Of a DNA stretch of 64,000 bases, positions 37,419 to 46,828 are shown in pieces; the first letter of the stretch is position 1, and each line of letters starts with the position of its first letter. The notes under the pieces were generated by a model. It did no database searches. It saw nothing but the letters and a program-made list of their open reading frames with translations, and was not told the origin of the DNA. The position numbers were made by a program, and so were the translations under genes. The DNA is taken from the NCBI RefSeq assembly GCF_900109945.1, contig NZ_FOBX01000005.1:124001-188000 (forward strand), read 5' to 3'. The DNA is from Bradyrhizobium sp. OK095. GTDB taxonomy: Bacteria > Pseudomonadota > Alphaproteobacteria > Rhizobiales > Xanthobacteraceae.

Positions 37419-38363
37419 ATGAAACTCAACGTCGCCGTCCAGATGGACCCCATCGCCCGCATCAACATCAAGGGCGATTCCACCTTCGCGCTGCTGCTGG
37501 AAGCGCAGAAGCGCGGCCACGGCCTGTCCTATTACACGCCCGACAAGCTCTCGATGGTCGGCGAGGAGATCGTCGCGCCCGTCCAGCTCCTGACCGTGCG
37601 CGACGAGCCCGGCAATCATTTCACGCTCGGCGAGCCCAGGCGCGAGGTGCTCAACGGCTTTGACGTGGTGCTGCTGCGCCAGGATCCGCCGTTCGATCTC
37701 GCCTACATCACCTCGACGCATCTGCTCGAGCGCATCCATCCGAAGACGCTTGTCGTCAACGATCCCGCGTCGGTTCGCAATGCGCCGGAAAAGCTGTTCG
37801 TGATGAACTTTCCGCAGCTGATGCCGCCGACGCTGATCTCGCGCGACCTCGACGAGATCAACGCCTTTCGCGACAAGCATGGCGCCGTCGTGATGAAGCC
37901 GCTGCACGGCCATGGCGGCGCCGCGGTGTTTCGCGTGCTGCCGCAAGACATGAATTTCGGCTCGCTGTTCGACATGTTCTCGGTCACCTTCAAGGAAGCC
38001 TGGGTAATCCAGCAGTTCATTCCCGAGGTGAAGCTCGGCGACAAGCGCATCATCCTGGTCAATGGCGAGTTCGCCGGCGCGGTGAACCGCGTGCCGGCCG
38101 CCGACGACCTCCGCTCCAACATGGTGCGCGGCGGCGCGGCAAAGGAGACCGAGCTCACCCCGCGCGAGCGCGAGATCTGCGCCACCGTCGGTCCGGCGCT
38201 GCGCGAGCGTGGCCTCTTGTTCGTCGGCATCGACGTCATCAACGGCAACCTCACCGAAATCAACGTGACCTCACCGACGGGCATCCGCGCGATTGCAAAG
38301 CTCGGCGGGCCTGATGTCGCGGCGAAGGTCTGGGATGTCATCGAGCAGAAGCGGGCGAAGTAG
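37419..38363 (+). CDS. gshB: Glutathione synthetase
   Basis: 314 aa ATP-grasp enzyme. [40 protein letters not shown] and [15 protein letters not shown] are GshB motifs, and [10 protein letters not shown] holds the C-terminal metal- and ATP-binding residues. It joins glycine to gamma-glutamylcysteine. ATG 37419 gives the family N-terminus; a longer frame from 37353 overlaps yraN. A perfect 31-bp palindrome follows 12 bp after the stop. Confidence 0.97.
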   Translation: MKLNVAVQMDPIARINIKGDSTFALLLEAQKRGHGLSYYTPDKLSMVGEEIVAPVQLLTVRDEPGNHFTLGEPRREVLNGFDVVLLRQDPPFDLAYITSTHLLERIHPKTLVVNDPASVRNAPEKLFVMNFPQLMPPTLISRDLDEINAFRDKHGAVVMKPLHGHGGAAVFRVLPQDMNFGSLFDMFSVTFKEAWVIQQFIPEVKLGDKRIILVNGEFAGAVNRVPAADDLRSNMVRGGAAKETELTPREREICATVGPALRERGLLFVGIDVINGNLTEINVTSPTGIRAIAKLGGPDVAAKVWDVIEQKRAK

Positions 38364-38728
38364 GGCCCGTCACTTCGTAGCCCGGATGAGCGAAGCGACA
38401 TCCGGGGAAACAACATCCCGGATGTCGCTTCGCTCATCCGGGCTACGGCATCAATTGCAACACTGCGAGCGCTGCTCCAGCCGCCCATCACTAACCACCC
38501 ATTCACCATGACGCCGCGCGCGTCATTCGAATGCACGAGCGCGCTTGCGTGATTCTACGGGGCCACTGGCCGACCGGATAACGCGGCGTTCACCATCTGC
38601 TTAGAACGCGCATCATCACTGCCCATCACACTCGGCCTCGCAACACCCCTTATACTTTTACTGCCTACTCATCGACATGGGGAACCCGCCACGTGCGGTT
38701 CGAGTACCCCGCGTAAGAGTAGAAGCGT
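38364..38728. other. 365-bp region between gshB and cpaB
   Basis: The first 85 bp hold the family G palindrome. The remaining 280 bp have no supported ORF. In particular I looked for and did not find a Flp/Fap-type pilin. A TATACT box at 38651-38656 could serve cpaB, but no matching -35 is visible. GGGGAACCCGCC and GCGGTTCGAGTACCCC near 38680-38712 can form a leader hairpin. Confidence 0.55.
38376..38447. repeat. Perfect 31-bp palindromic repeat, family G
   Basis: Arms 38376-38406 and 38417-38447 are exact reverse complements over 31 bp with a 10-base loop. Each begins or ends with CGTAGCCCGGATGAGCGAAG. The stem would form a very stable RNA hairpin after gshB. Confidence 0.95.
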
Positions 38729-39556
38729 ATGAACACCGCACGCATCATCGTTCTCGTCATCGCGCTGGGCGCCGGCGGCGTCGCCGCGTATCTGGCGAGC
38801 GGCTATCAGAACGCACCCGCACCCGTCCTCGCCATCGCCGAGAAGCTGCCGACGGTCGAGGTCCTGGTCGCGAAGAACGACATCCAGCTCGGCCAGGCCG
38901 TGAAGCCCGACGACCTGCAATGGCAGTCCTGGCCGGCGGCGACCGCCAGCAGCGCCTTCATCCGCCGCGACAACAGGCCCGAAGCGCAGACCCAGATCGC
39001 AGGTTCGATCGCGCGCGTGCCGTTGATGCAGGGCGAACCGATCCGCGAGCAGAAGCTGGTCAGGGCCGAAGGCTCCGGCTTCATGGCCGCGATCCTGCCC
39101 GCGGGCATGCGCGCCGTTTCTACCGAGATTTCAGCCGAGACCGCCGCCGGCGGCTTCATCCTGCCGAACGACCGCGTCGACATCGTCCTGACCCGCCGCC
39201 TCAAGAACCCCGATGGCGCGAACAACAACAACGGCCCGACCGGCGGCAACGACCTCGTCCTGTCCGAGGTCATCCTGACCAACATCCGCGTGCTCGCGAT
39301 CGACCAGGCGCCGAAGGAAAAAGACGGCCAGAACGCCGTGGTCGGCAAGACCGTCACGCTCGAGCTCAAGCCGGACCAGATCGCGATCCTCGCGGCCTCG
39401 CGCCAGGGCGGCACGCTTCAGCTTGCGCTGCGAAGCCTCGTCGACGCCAACGCAGTCGACAGCCCGGCCGAAGACCAGGCGATCAAGCGTCCCGCCGGCG
39501 GCGTCAACGTGATCCGCTACGGGGTGCAGACACGACAACTGACGTCACAGAAGTGA
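38729..39556 (+). CDS. cpaB: Flp pilus assembly protein CpaB (RcpC/FlgA-like SAF domain)
   Basis: 275 aa. A signal-anchor (IIVLVIALGAGGVAAYLAS) leads to a SAF domain (PTVEVLVAKNDIQLGQAVKPDDLQW) and ILPAGMRAVSTEISAETAAGGFILPNDRVDI, the CpaB/RcpC signature. It lies in the periplasm and is thought to help secretin assembly in the Tad pilus machine. The gene is first in a cpaB-cpaC-cpaD-cpaE operon with a 10-bp gap to cpaC. Confidence 0.92.
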   Translation: MNTARIIVLVIALGAGGVAAYLASGYQNAPAPVLAIAEKLPTVEVLVAKNDIQLGQAVKPDDLQWQSWPAATASSAFIRRDNRPEAQTQIAGSIARVPLMQGEPIREQKLVRAEGSGFMAAILPAGMRAVSTEISAETAAGGFILPNDRVDIVLTRRLKNPDGANNNNGPTGGNDLVLSEVILTNIRVLAIDQAPKEKDGQNAVVGKTVTLELKPDQIAILAASRQGGTLQLALRSLVDANAVDSPAEDQAIKRPAGGVNVIRYGVQTRQLTSQK

Positions 39557-39566
39557 TGGGGACATC

Positions 39567-41087
39567 ATGAACTACGGGGATGATCGGACGGGCATGCGCA
39601 TTCGGGGGAAGCGCGCGCGCTCGTTCTGGACGGGGACGATGCTGATGCTGGGGCTGCTTGCGGCGCCTCGCATGGTCAGCGCTGCTGCAGATGCGCCGGT
39701 CGGCGACCAGGCACCGATGCAGGCGCCGGATCTCGGCATATCGTCGGTCGGATCGATCGCGCCGGCGAAGACGCGATTTCTCTCTCTTGGCGTCGGCAAA
39801 TCCGTCGTCATCGACCTGCCGCGCGAGGTCAAGGACGTGCTGGTGGCCGATCCCAAGATCGCCAACGCGGTGGTCCGCTCGGCCCAGCGCGCCTATATCA
39901 TCGGCGGCCAGGTCGGCCAGACCAACGTCGTGTTCTTCTCCGCCGACGGCCAGCAAGTCGCCGCCTACGACATCGCGGTCAAGCGCGACCTCAACGGCAT
40001 GCGTGCCGCGCTGCACTCGACGCTGCCGGGCGTGCAGATCGAAGGCGTCGGCGACAGCGTGATGCTGACCGGCTCGGTGTCGAGCCCGGTCGAGGCCCAG
40101 CAGGCGGGCGACGTCGCCGCAAAACTCGTCGGCGGCTCCGAGAAGGTCGTCAACAACATCGTCGTGCGCGGCCGCGACCAGGTGATGCTCAAGGTTGTCG
40201 TCGGCGAAGTCCGCCGCGACATCGTCAAGCAGCTCGGCGTCGATCTCAGCGCCAGCCTGAACGCCGGCACCGCGGTGGTGAATTTCAACAATTCCAATCC
40301 GTTCTCGGTGAGTGGCGGACCACTGGTCAGCAGCAATGGACTTGGCGTTAGCGGCCTCGCCAAGGGCATGGTCACCGTCAACGCCACGATGCGCGCAATG
40401 GAGAGCGCCGGTGTGATGCGGACGCTGGCCGAACCGAGCCTGACGGCGATCTCGGGTGAATCGGCGACCTTCATCGCCGGTGGCGAATTCCCGATTCCCG
40501 CAGGCTATTCCTGCGATCCGGTTACCCACGTCTGCACCACCCAGATCACCTACAAGAAATTCGGCATCTCCCTGAACTTCACGCCGGTCGTGCTCAGCGA
40601 AGGGCGGATCAGCCTGCGGGTGATGACGGAAGTCTCGGAGCTGTCGAACCAGAACGCCATCACGGTGACACAGGCGCTGTCCTCGTCCTCGTCGAGCTCC
40701 ATCACCATCCCGTCGGTCCAGACCCGCCGCGCCGAGACCACGCTGGAGATTCCCTCCGGCGGCTCGATGGCGATGGCCGGCCTGATCCAGCAGCAGACCA
40801 AGCAGGCGGTCAACGGCCTGCCCGGCGTCGACCAGGTGCCGATCCTCGGCGCGCTGTTCCGCAGCCAGGACTTCGTCAACAACGAGACCGAGCTGATGGT
40901 GATCGTGACGCCCTATGTGGTGCGCGCGGTTGCCCAGAAGGAATTGTCGCGGCCCGATGATGGCTTCGCGCCGGCTTCGGACGCGCAGACGGCGCTGCTC
41001 GGCCGCATGAACCGCCTCTACGGCATCGCCCGCCGCGCCGATCCGATCAGCAGCACGCCCGGCGATTTCGGCTTCATCATCGACTGA
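39567..41087 (+). CDS. cpaC: Type II/IV secretion system secretin CpaC (RcpA)
   Basis: 506 aa. A signal peptide (LMLGLLAAPRMVSAAA) is followed by a pilus-assembly N-domain (SLGVGKSVVIDLPREVKDVLVADPKIANAVV) and BON-like segments. The secretin core has VMLKVVVGEVRRDIVKQLGVD, LAEPSLTAISGESATFIAGGEFPI and VPILGALFRSQDFVNNETELMVIVTPYVV, the secretin signature. It forms the outer-membrane channel of the Tad pilus. A start at 39594 (MRIRGK) is an alternative. Confidence 0.94.
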   Translation: MNYGDDRTGMRIRGKRARSFWTGTMLMLGLLAAPRMVSAAADAPVGDQAPMQAPDLGISSVGSIAPAKTRFLSLGVGKSVVIDLPREVKDVLVADPKIANAVVRSAQRAYIIGGQVGQTNVVFFSADGQQVAAYDIAVKRDLNGMRAALHSTLPGVQIEGVGDSVMLTGSVSSPVEAQQAGDVAAKLVGGSEKVVNNIVVRGRDQVMLKVVVGEVRRDIVKQLGVDLSASLNAGTAVVNFNNSNPFSVSGGPLVSSNGLGVSGLAKGMVTVNATMRAMESAGVMRTLAEPSLTAISGESATFIAGGEFPIPAGYSCDPVTHVCTTQITYKKFGISLNFTPVVLSEGRISLRVMTEVSELSNQNAITVTQALSSSSSSSITIPSVQTRRAETTLEIPSGGSMAMAGLIQQQTKQAVNGLPGVDQVPILGALFRSQDFVNNETELMVIVTPYVVRAVAQKELSRPDDGFAPASDAQTALLGRMNRLYGIARRADPISSTPGDFGFIID

Positions 41088-41151
41088 GGCGAACGGTTTG
41101 GGGACCGGGACAGGACTTCGGACAGGACATGGGGCAAGAGGGGATCAAGCG

Positions 41152-41886
41152 ATGACGAAGACGACAGCTGATCGACGTCGCAACTTTAGCGTCGCGCTGG
41201 CGCTGACGGGCCTCTCCGTCATGCTGAGCGCGTGCAACACCACCGGCGAGATCGTCACCCAGACGGTGCCGACCGACTATCGCCAGCGTCATCCGATCGC
41301 GGTGCAGGAAGCCAAGAAGTCGATCGTGATCTTCGTCGGCAAGGCCCGCGGCGGCCTCTCGGCCGCGCAGCATGCGGACGTCGAGGGCATCGCCCGGGAC
41401 TGGGGGCGCGAAGGCACCGGCTCCGTCGTCGTCGACGTGCCTGTCGACACCGCGAATGCGCGCGCCGCGTCCGCAACCTATCAGGAGATCCGTTCCGTGC
41501 TCGCATCCGGCGGCGTGCCGTCGCGTGCGATCATGCGGCATCCCTATCGCCCCGAGGATCCCGGCCTGCTGCCGACCATCCGCCTGAGCTATTCCCGGAT
41601 CGCCGCGGTCGCCGGCCCCTGCGGGCTGTGGCCCGAAGACGTCGGTCCGTCCATCCTCGACCCCGGCTACAACGAGAACCGGCCGTACTTCAATCTCGGC
41701 TGCGCCACCCAGCGCAATCTCGCGGCGATGATCGACAATCCCGCCGACCTCGAGCAGCCGCGTGCGGAAACACCGGTCTATACCGCGCGGCGCGACATCG
41801 CCTTCGACCGCTATCGCAAGGGCACCCCGATTTCCACTCCCAATCCTGACGCCGATAAGGCCAAACTCAGCGAAACAGGCAAATGA
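41152..41886 (+). CDS. cpaD: Pilus assembly lipoprotein CpaD
   Basis: 244 aa. The signal ends in the lipobox LSACNTTG (about residue 25). TVPTDYRQRHPIAVQE and the C-terminal YFNLGCATQRNLAAMIDNPADLEQPR are the CpaD signature. It is an outer-membrane lipoprotein that supports the secretin. ATG 41152 is chosen because a longer frame from 41098 begins in a G-rich spacer. It overlaps cpaE by the ATGA. Confidence 0.93.
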   Translation: MTKTTADRRRNFSVALALTGLSVMLSACNTTGEIVTQTVPTDYRQRHPIAVQEAKKSIVIFVGKARGGLSAAQHADVEGIARDWGREGTGSVVVDVPVDTANARAASATYQEIRSVLASGGVPSRAIMRHPYRPEDPGLLPTIRLSYSRIAAVAGPCGLWPEDVGPSILDPGYNENRPYFNLGCATQRNLAAMIDNPADLEQPRAETPVYTARRDIAFDRYRKGTPISTPNPDADKAKLSETGK

Positions 41887-43172
41887 CCGGCGTCAACGAC
41901 GAAGAAGCGGACGACCCGCGGCACCCCGAGGAACACATCGCTCCGGTTCCTCGCATCTCCGTGCAGGCCTTTTGCGAGACCGATCAGACGCTCGCCGCGA
42001 TCACCGCGGCCGGGCAGGATCGCCGTCTCGCCAAAGCGCATCTCACCGCCAAGAGCGGCGGCCTTGCTGCGGCCATCGAAGTCTATGACACGATGCCGAC
42101 GCCGAACGTGATCGTGATCGAATCCGACGGCACGCGCGACATCCTCGAAGGCCTCGACGATCTCGCTGGCGTCTGCGATCCCGGCACCCGCGTCGTCGTG
42201 ATCGGCAATCCCAACGACACCGCGCCCTATCGCGAGCTGGTGCGCCGCGGCGTCAACGACTACGTGGTCGGACCGGTCGAAACCCTCGACGTGGTCCGCT
42301 CGATCTGCAGTCTATTCTCGGCCTCTGAGACCATCATCACCGGCCGCGTCATCGCGGTGGTCGGCGCCAAGGGCGGCGTCGGCGCATCCACTGTCGCGCA
42401 CAATTTGGCCTGGACCATTGCGCGCGACCTCGCGCTCGATTCGGTCGTGATCGATCTCGACCTCGCCTTCGGGACCGCGGGCCTCGACTACAACCAGGAT
42501 CCCGCTCAGGGCATTGCCAATGCGGTGCTGTCGCAGGACCGCCCGGACACGGCGCTGATGGAGCGCCTGCTCTCCAAATGCACCGAGCGCCTCAGCCTCC
42601 TTGCTGCACCTGTCACACTTGATCGCGTCTACGATTTCGGCGCCGAAGCCTTTGATGCGATCTTCGACACGCTGCGCATGACCACGCCCTGCATCGTGCT
42701 CGACGTTCCCCACCAATGGTCGGGCTGGACGCGGCGTGCGCTGGTCAATGCCGACGACATCGTGATCGTGGCCGAGCCCGATCTCGCCAATTTGCGCAAT
42801 ACCAAGAACATGCTGGGCGTGCTGAAAGCCGCGCGGCCGAACGACCGGCCGCCGCTGTACTGCATCAACCAGGTCGGCATGCACAAGCGCGCGGAGATCG
42901 ACGTCAAGGCGTTCACCAAGACGATGGAGAGCCAGCCGCTCGCGGTGATCCCGTTCGATTCAAAACTGTTCTCGACTGCCGCCAATAACGGCCAGATGAT
43001 CGCGGAGGTCTCCAAAGGCCACCGCACCACCGAGCTGTTCCAGAACATGGCGAATCGCCTCGCCGGGCGCGGCGAGGTCAAGAAGCCGAAGCGCTCGCTG
43101 CTCGGACCGCTCCTGAAAAGGCTGAAGGGCCGGTCGGGCCGCCCGTCCGCCCCGCATCGCAAGGCTTCGTAG
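41883..43172 (+). CDS. cpaE: Tad pilus localisation ATPase CpaE (ParA/MinD family)
   Basis: 429 aa. The N-terminal part (about 20-135) is receiver-like without a convincing phospho-acceptor set. The C-terminal ATPase has a deviant Walker A (VVGAKGGVGASTVAHNLAW, about 160), the dimer Asp in VVIDLDLAFGTAGLDYNQ and a Walker B-like CIVLDVPHQW. CpaE places the Tad secretion machine at the cell pole in Caulobacter. The C-terminus is basic. The operon ends here: cpaF, tadB and tadC do not follow. Confidence 0.93.
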   Translation: MTGVNDEEADDPRHPEEHIAPVPRISVQAFCETDQTLAAITAAGQDRRLAKAHLTAKSGGLAAAIEVYDTMPTPNVIVIESDGTRDILEGLDDLAGVCDPGTRVVVIGNPNDTAPYRELVRRGVNDYVVGPVETLDVVRSICSLFSASETIITGRVIAVVGAKGGVGASTVAHNLAWTIARDLALDSVVIDLDLAFGTAGLDYNQDPAQGIANAVLSQDRPDTALMERLLSKCTERLSLLAAPVTLDRVYDFGAEAFDAIFDTLRMTTPCIVLDVPHQWSGWTRRALVNADDIVIVAEPDLANLRNTKNMLGVLKAARPNDRPPLYCINQVGMHKRAEIDVKAFTKTMESQPLAVIPFDSKLFSTAANNGQMIAEVSKGHRTTELFQNMANRLAGRGEVKKPKRSLLGPLLKRLKGRSGRPSAPHRKAS

Positions 43173-43177
43173 GGACC

Positions 43178-43232
43178 AAAGCGTTTTCGAGCAAGGTGGA
43201 TACCGGCTCGCGTCAGGAAAACGCGTCGAAAA
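43178..43232. repeat. Intergenic palindromic repeat, family H
   Basis: AAAGCGTTTTCGAGC on the left and GGAAAACGCGTCGAAAA on the right, with GGATACCGGCTCGCG in the loop. It separates the convergent cpaE and TPR genes. Confidence 0.82.
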
Positions 43233-43253
43233 AGAACCCAGAAAGAGGGCGGA

Positions 43254-44030
43254 CTATTTGTCCGCCCGCTGCTGCTGCTTCTTCGTCAGCAGCTGGCGCA
43301 GCGCGGTGACCTTGGCGGCGGCCTGATCCGGCGGCAGATCGCCCTTCACGATGGTCTCGGCCTCGGCCTGCTTTCCTTGCAGCCCCACCACCAGCGCAAG
43401 ATTGCCGCGCACGCGGGAATCATTGGGATTGCGCTCATAGGCGCGGCGCATCGTTTCCTCGGCCCGCGGCAAATTGTTCTGGAGCACATAGGACAGGCCG
43501 AGATTGGACAAGACCTGCGGCTCGTCCGGCACGATCTTCAGCGCGGAGGCGTAATATTGCTGCGCGTCCTCGCTGCGGCCGAGCTGATCGAGCGCCGCGC
43601 CCTGCGCCGACAGGATGCGCCAGTCGGGATCCTCAGGCGTATGCGCGCGGCTGAGCACGTCGAAAGCCTGCTGGAAATTGCCGTTGTCGGCGAGCGCGCG
43701 GCCGTAGCCGGCAAGCAGCGCCTTGTTGCTGGGATGGGCGAGCACGGCCTGCTCCATCACCGCGACCGCCTGGCCGCGCTGGCCAGTGTCGCGCAGCGCC
43801 TTGCCGTATTCGAGCGCGATGGCGGGATCGCTGGGCTTGGCGCGGTAACGCTCGCGTAAGCCGTCCAGGTCCGGCCTGCCGTCAGCCTTGCTTGCGGTTT
43901 CCGATTTGCTGCCGAGCGCGCCCGTCACATCGTCAAGGCTCATGGTCTGGCAGCCGCCGAGGACGAGCACCAGGAGCGCGGGAAGCAGGAATCTCGCCGC
44001 GGGAGAGGCGAGGGACGAACGCTTGGACAT
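43254..44030 (-). CDS. TadD-like TPR lipoprotein
   Basis: 258 aa. The signal ends in the lipobox VLGGC (about residue 27). At least four tetratricopeptide repeats follow (for example ALEYGKALRDTGQRGQAVAVMEQAV and VLSNLGLSYVLQNNLPRAEETMRRAYER), and the C-terminus is Lys/Gln-rich. TPR lipoproteins of this type (TadD) are needed for Tad pilus assembly, and the position next to cpaBCDE fits. ATG 44030 is chosen over 44048. It is on the opposite strand from the cpa genes. Confidence 0.85.
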   Translation of the reverse strand: MSKRSSLASPAARFLLPALLVLVLGGCQTMSLDDVTGALGSKSETASKADGRPDLDGLRERYRAKPSDPAIALEYGKALRDTGQRGQAVAVMEQAVLAHPSNKALLAGYGRALADNGNFQQAFDVLSRAHTPEDPDWRILSAQGAALDQLGRSEDAQQYYASALKIVPDEPQVLSNLGLSYVLQNNLPRAEETMRRAYERNPNDSRVRGNLALVVGLQGKQAEAETIVKGDLPPDQAAAKVTALRQLLTKKQQQRADK

Positions 44031-44109
44031 ACTCTGATCACTCGGCAACTGATCAGAGATGCTTACCGATTAACGCTAAAGTCCCGTTAAGGACGCAGGC
44101 GCTCGGGTC

Positions 44110-44355
44110 TCAATCGGTGAATTCGGCACCGAATTCGCAGCCGATGCGCCAGCGCAGCCGGCATTGGCGGGAATAATCGGGCGCAAAGATGATGGTGAAT
44201 TGCGGCGGCACTTCCAGAAACTCCGCCACGACTTTCACGCCGCCATCCGAAATATCCGTGATCGTGCAGTCCCTCGGCAGCGAGCCCGCGCCAAAATGAA
44301 TCTTGGCGAGCCGGGTGCATCCCCGTCGTTCGCTTCTGCGGCGATTTGCAAGCAT
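44110..44355 (-). CDS. Single-domain PilZ protein (c-di-GMP receptor)
   Basis: 81 aa, just one PilZ domain. Both nucleotide-binding motifs are present: the Arg-rich RRRSERR at residues 5-11 and DISDGG (D-x-S-x-x-G) at about 35-40. It should bind cyclic di-GMP. The neighbouring Tad genes suggest control of surface attachment, but that link is inferred from position. It is 80 bp upstream of the TPR lipoprotein gene on the same strand. Confidence 0.85.
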   Translation of the reverse strand: MLANRRRSERRGCTRLAKIHFGAGSLPRDCTITDISDGGVKVVAEFLEVPPQFTIIFAPDYSRQCRLRWRIGCEFGAEFTD

Positions 44356-44581
44356 TTGAACTGTTCACCCGTTAGACCACGGCCCATCCCGCACCCCTAG
44401 GAGTAGCGAACATTCGTTGGGATGTGCTGAGAACAGCCGCTCGCATTCGAGGCGTAGTGTCGGGAGCGCGTTTACGACTGGTTAGGGCTTGCGCGGCCCT
44501 CGAATCGTTCATGTATTGTTCTTGCGGTGGGCGCCTCGTTCTGCTACCCCTAATTGTACGAAGGGGCAGGCTGGTTCAGGC

Positions 44582-46120
44582 ATGGTTCAACGGGTTTCTA
44601 CCGTCGCCTTTGAGGGGATCGAGGCCCGCGCGGTCGACGTGCAGGTGCAGGTCGCGCCGGGCCTGCCTGCCTTTGCCATCGTCGGCCTGCCGGACAAGGC
44701 GGTGTCGGAGGCACGCGAGCGGGTTCGGTCAGCGCTGATCGCTTCGGGCCTGGCGCTGCCGGCGCGGCGGATCATCGTCAATCTGGCGCCCGCCGATCTG
44801 CCCAAGGAAGGCAGCCATTACGACCTGCCGATCGCGCTCGGATTGATGGCGGCGATCGGCGCGATCCCGCCGGATGCGCTGACGGGTTTTACCGTGCTCG
44901 GCGAGCTCGGCCTCGACGGCTCGATCGCGCCCGTGGCCGGCGTTCTTCCCGCAGCGATCGGCGCCAATGTGCGTGAGGAAGGATTGATCTGTCCGGCGTC
45001 TTGCGGCTCTGAAGCGGCGTGGGCGAGCCCGGATATCCAGATCATCGCCGCACACTCGCTGATTCAGATCGCCAACCATTTCAAGGGCACGCAGGTGCTG
45101 TCGCGGCCCACCCCGAAGGTGCATGAGGCCGCCACCTCCACACTCGATCTGCGTGACATCAAGGGCCAGGAGAGCGCCAAGCGGGCGCTGGAGATCGCAG
45201 CCGCCGGTGGACATCATCTCTTGATGATCGGCGCGCCCGGTGCGGGCAAATCGATGCTGGCCGCGCGCCTGCCCTCGATCCTGCCGCCGCTGTCGCCGGG
45301 CGAACTGCTCGAAGTCTCGATGATCGCCTCCGTCGCCGGCGAGATCAAAGGCGGCGCACTAACGTCGCAGCGGCCATTCCGCTCGCCGCATCATTCCGCC
45401 AGCATGGCCGCGCTCACCGGCGGCGGCATGCGCGCCAGGCCAGGCGAGATATCGCTCGCGCATCAGGGCGTGCTGTTCCTCGACGAGTTGCCGGAGTTCG
45501 ATCCGCGCGTGCTGGATTCGCTGCGCCAGCCGCTGGAAAACGGCGAGGTCTCGGTCTCGCGCGCCAATCACCGCGTCACCTACCCTGCGCGTTTCATGCT
45601 GATTGCGGCGATGAATCCCTGCCGCTGCGGCCATGCATTCGAGCCCGGCTATGCCTGCAAGCGCGGCCGCATCGATCGCTGCACCGGCGACTATCAGGCG
45701 CGTATCTCCGGTCCGTTGATGGACCGCATCGATCTGCGCATCGAGGTTCCCGCGGTGACCGCAGCCGATCTGATCCTGCCGCCGCCGGCGGAAGGCTCTG
45801 CCGAGGTCGCCGCACGCGTGGCCGCGGCGCGCGATATCCAGATCTTGCGTTACGCCGATGCGGGGCTGCCCAAAGTCCGCACCAATGCCGAAGCGCCCGC
45901 CTCGGTGCTGGAGGAGATCGCAAAACCCGACGCGCAAGGCGCCAAGCTGTTGCGCGACGCTGCTGAAACCATGCGGCTGTCGGCGCGCGGCTATCATCGC
46001 GTGCTGCGGGTGGCGCGCACGCTCGCCGACCTCGACGGTGCCGACAAGATCGGCCGGCTGCATCTCGCCGAAGCCCTGTCCTACCGCGCACTCGCGGAGG
46101 ATGTGCGCCAGATGGCGTGA
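44582..46120 (+). CDS. comM: ComM/YifB family Mg-chelatase-like AAA ATPase
   Basis: 512 aa. The N-terminal LonB/ChlI-like domain (VAPGLPAFAIVGLPDKAVSEARERVRSAL) is followed by an AAA domain with Walker A MIGAPGAGKSMLA (about residue 215), Walker B VLFLDELPEF and the zinc-like cluster AAMNPCRCGHAFEPGYACKRG. ComM is a helicase that widens branch migration during natural transformation. ATG 44582 matches the family start (MVQRVSTVAFEGIEA); the longer frame from 44489 has no support. Confidence 0.94.
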   Translation: MVQRVSTVAFEGIEARAVDVQVQVAPGLPAFAIVGLPDKAVSEARERVRSALIASGLALPARRIIVNLAPADLPKEGSHYDLPIALGLMAAIGAIPPDALTGFTVLGELGLDGSIAPVAGVLPAAIGANVREEGLICPASCGSEAAWASPDIQIIAAHSLIQIANHFKGTQVLSRPTPKVHEAATSTLDLRDIKGQESAKRALEIAAAGGHHLLMIGAPGAGKSMLAARLPSILPPLSPGELLEVSMIASVAGEIKGGALTSQRPFRSPHHSASMAALTGGGMRARPGEISLAHQGVLFLDELPEFDPRVLDSLRQPLENGEVSVSRANHRVTYPARFMLIAAMNPCRCGHAFEPGYACKRGRIDRCTGDYQARISGPLMDRIDLRIEVPAVTAADLILPPPAEGSAEVAARVAAARDIQILRYADAGLPKVRTNAEAPASVLEEIAKPDAQGAKLLRDAAETMRLSARGYHRVLRVARTLADLDGADKIGRLHLAEALSYRALAEDVRQMA

Positions 46121-46229
46121 TCATTCCGCGCATCAACCCGGCGGTAACGAGTTTCCTTTACGCTCTGCAAACCATAAGGCCATGAGTTCCAGGGGACAGT
46201 TCCCGAGCGGCCTTGGCGAGTAGAGTGTC

Positions 46230-46703
46230 ATGTTGCGTTTCAAGATCCTGGCCTCGGTTGTTCCCCTGTTGGCGGCTGCGGTGTTCGCCCGCAGCGAGAT
46301 CGGGTCGGTCTCGCATCCCTGCATCGCGCTGGGCGACACCTCGGCCGAGCTGACTTCCCTGTTCTGGACGGCCGGCGTCCATGTCGCCTTCACCGACGAT
46401 CTGTCGCGGGCCACGGTGCGGGTCCGGATCACCGACGACGCCGACGAAGCGGACTTCGCGGTCGTGGACGACGGCCTCGGTTCCGAGACGGATTCCTGTC
46501 AGGCCAATCCGGCGACACGGCTGATCACGATTGCCGCGCAACCCGTCGACGGCGGCCCGGTGATCTATCTCTCCACCGACGGGCCGGCCGATTACCGCAT
46601 CTATGTGCGCTCGAAGACGTTCTCGCAGCGCGAGGCCGCAGCCCTGATCGTCGGCGCCCATGGCGGCCAACGCCCGCTCCCGCTCCAGGCGGCCTCGCTC
46701 TGA
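46230..46703 (+). CDS. Small secreted protein of unknown function
   Basis: 157 aa. An N-terminal signal (FKILASVVPLLAAAVFARS) is followed by a compact acidic domain with two Cys (HPCIALGD and DSCQANPA), which could form a disulfide. ATVRVRITDDADEADFAVVDDG and DYRIYVRSKTFSQREAAALIVGAH show no named family to me. It lies 125 bp upstream of the hybrid histidine kinase on the same strand and could be its partner, but no evidence beyond position supports that. Confidence 0.75.
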   Translation: MLRFKILASVVPLLAAAVFARSEIGSVSHPCIALGDTSAELTSLFWTAGVHVAFTDDLSRATVRVRITDDADEADFAVVDDGLGSETDSCQANPATRLITIAAQPVDGGPVIYLSTDGPADYRIYVRSKTFSQREAAALIVGAHGGQRPLPLQAASL

Positions 46704-46828
46704 GGCATTAACACCTCGTTAGCCTTGTTTGGAGGCCGACCCAAAGCCTCAAGCTGTTCGCAAGGTCGGCGAGACATCTTCGCACGCGGCGGTGGCGGGA
46801 TTTCGGACATGAGTCGGGATCGGTGACG

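Noticed and set aside
38364..38728. Hidden Flp-type pilin gene before cpaB
   Set aside because: No small frame with the short leader, GxxxxE cleavage pattern and hydrophobic helix of Flp pilins is present on either strand.
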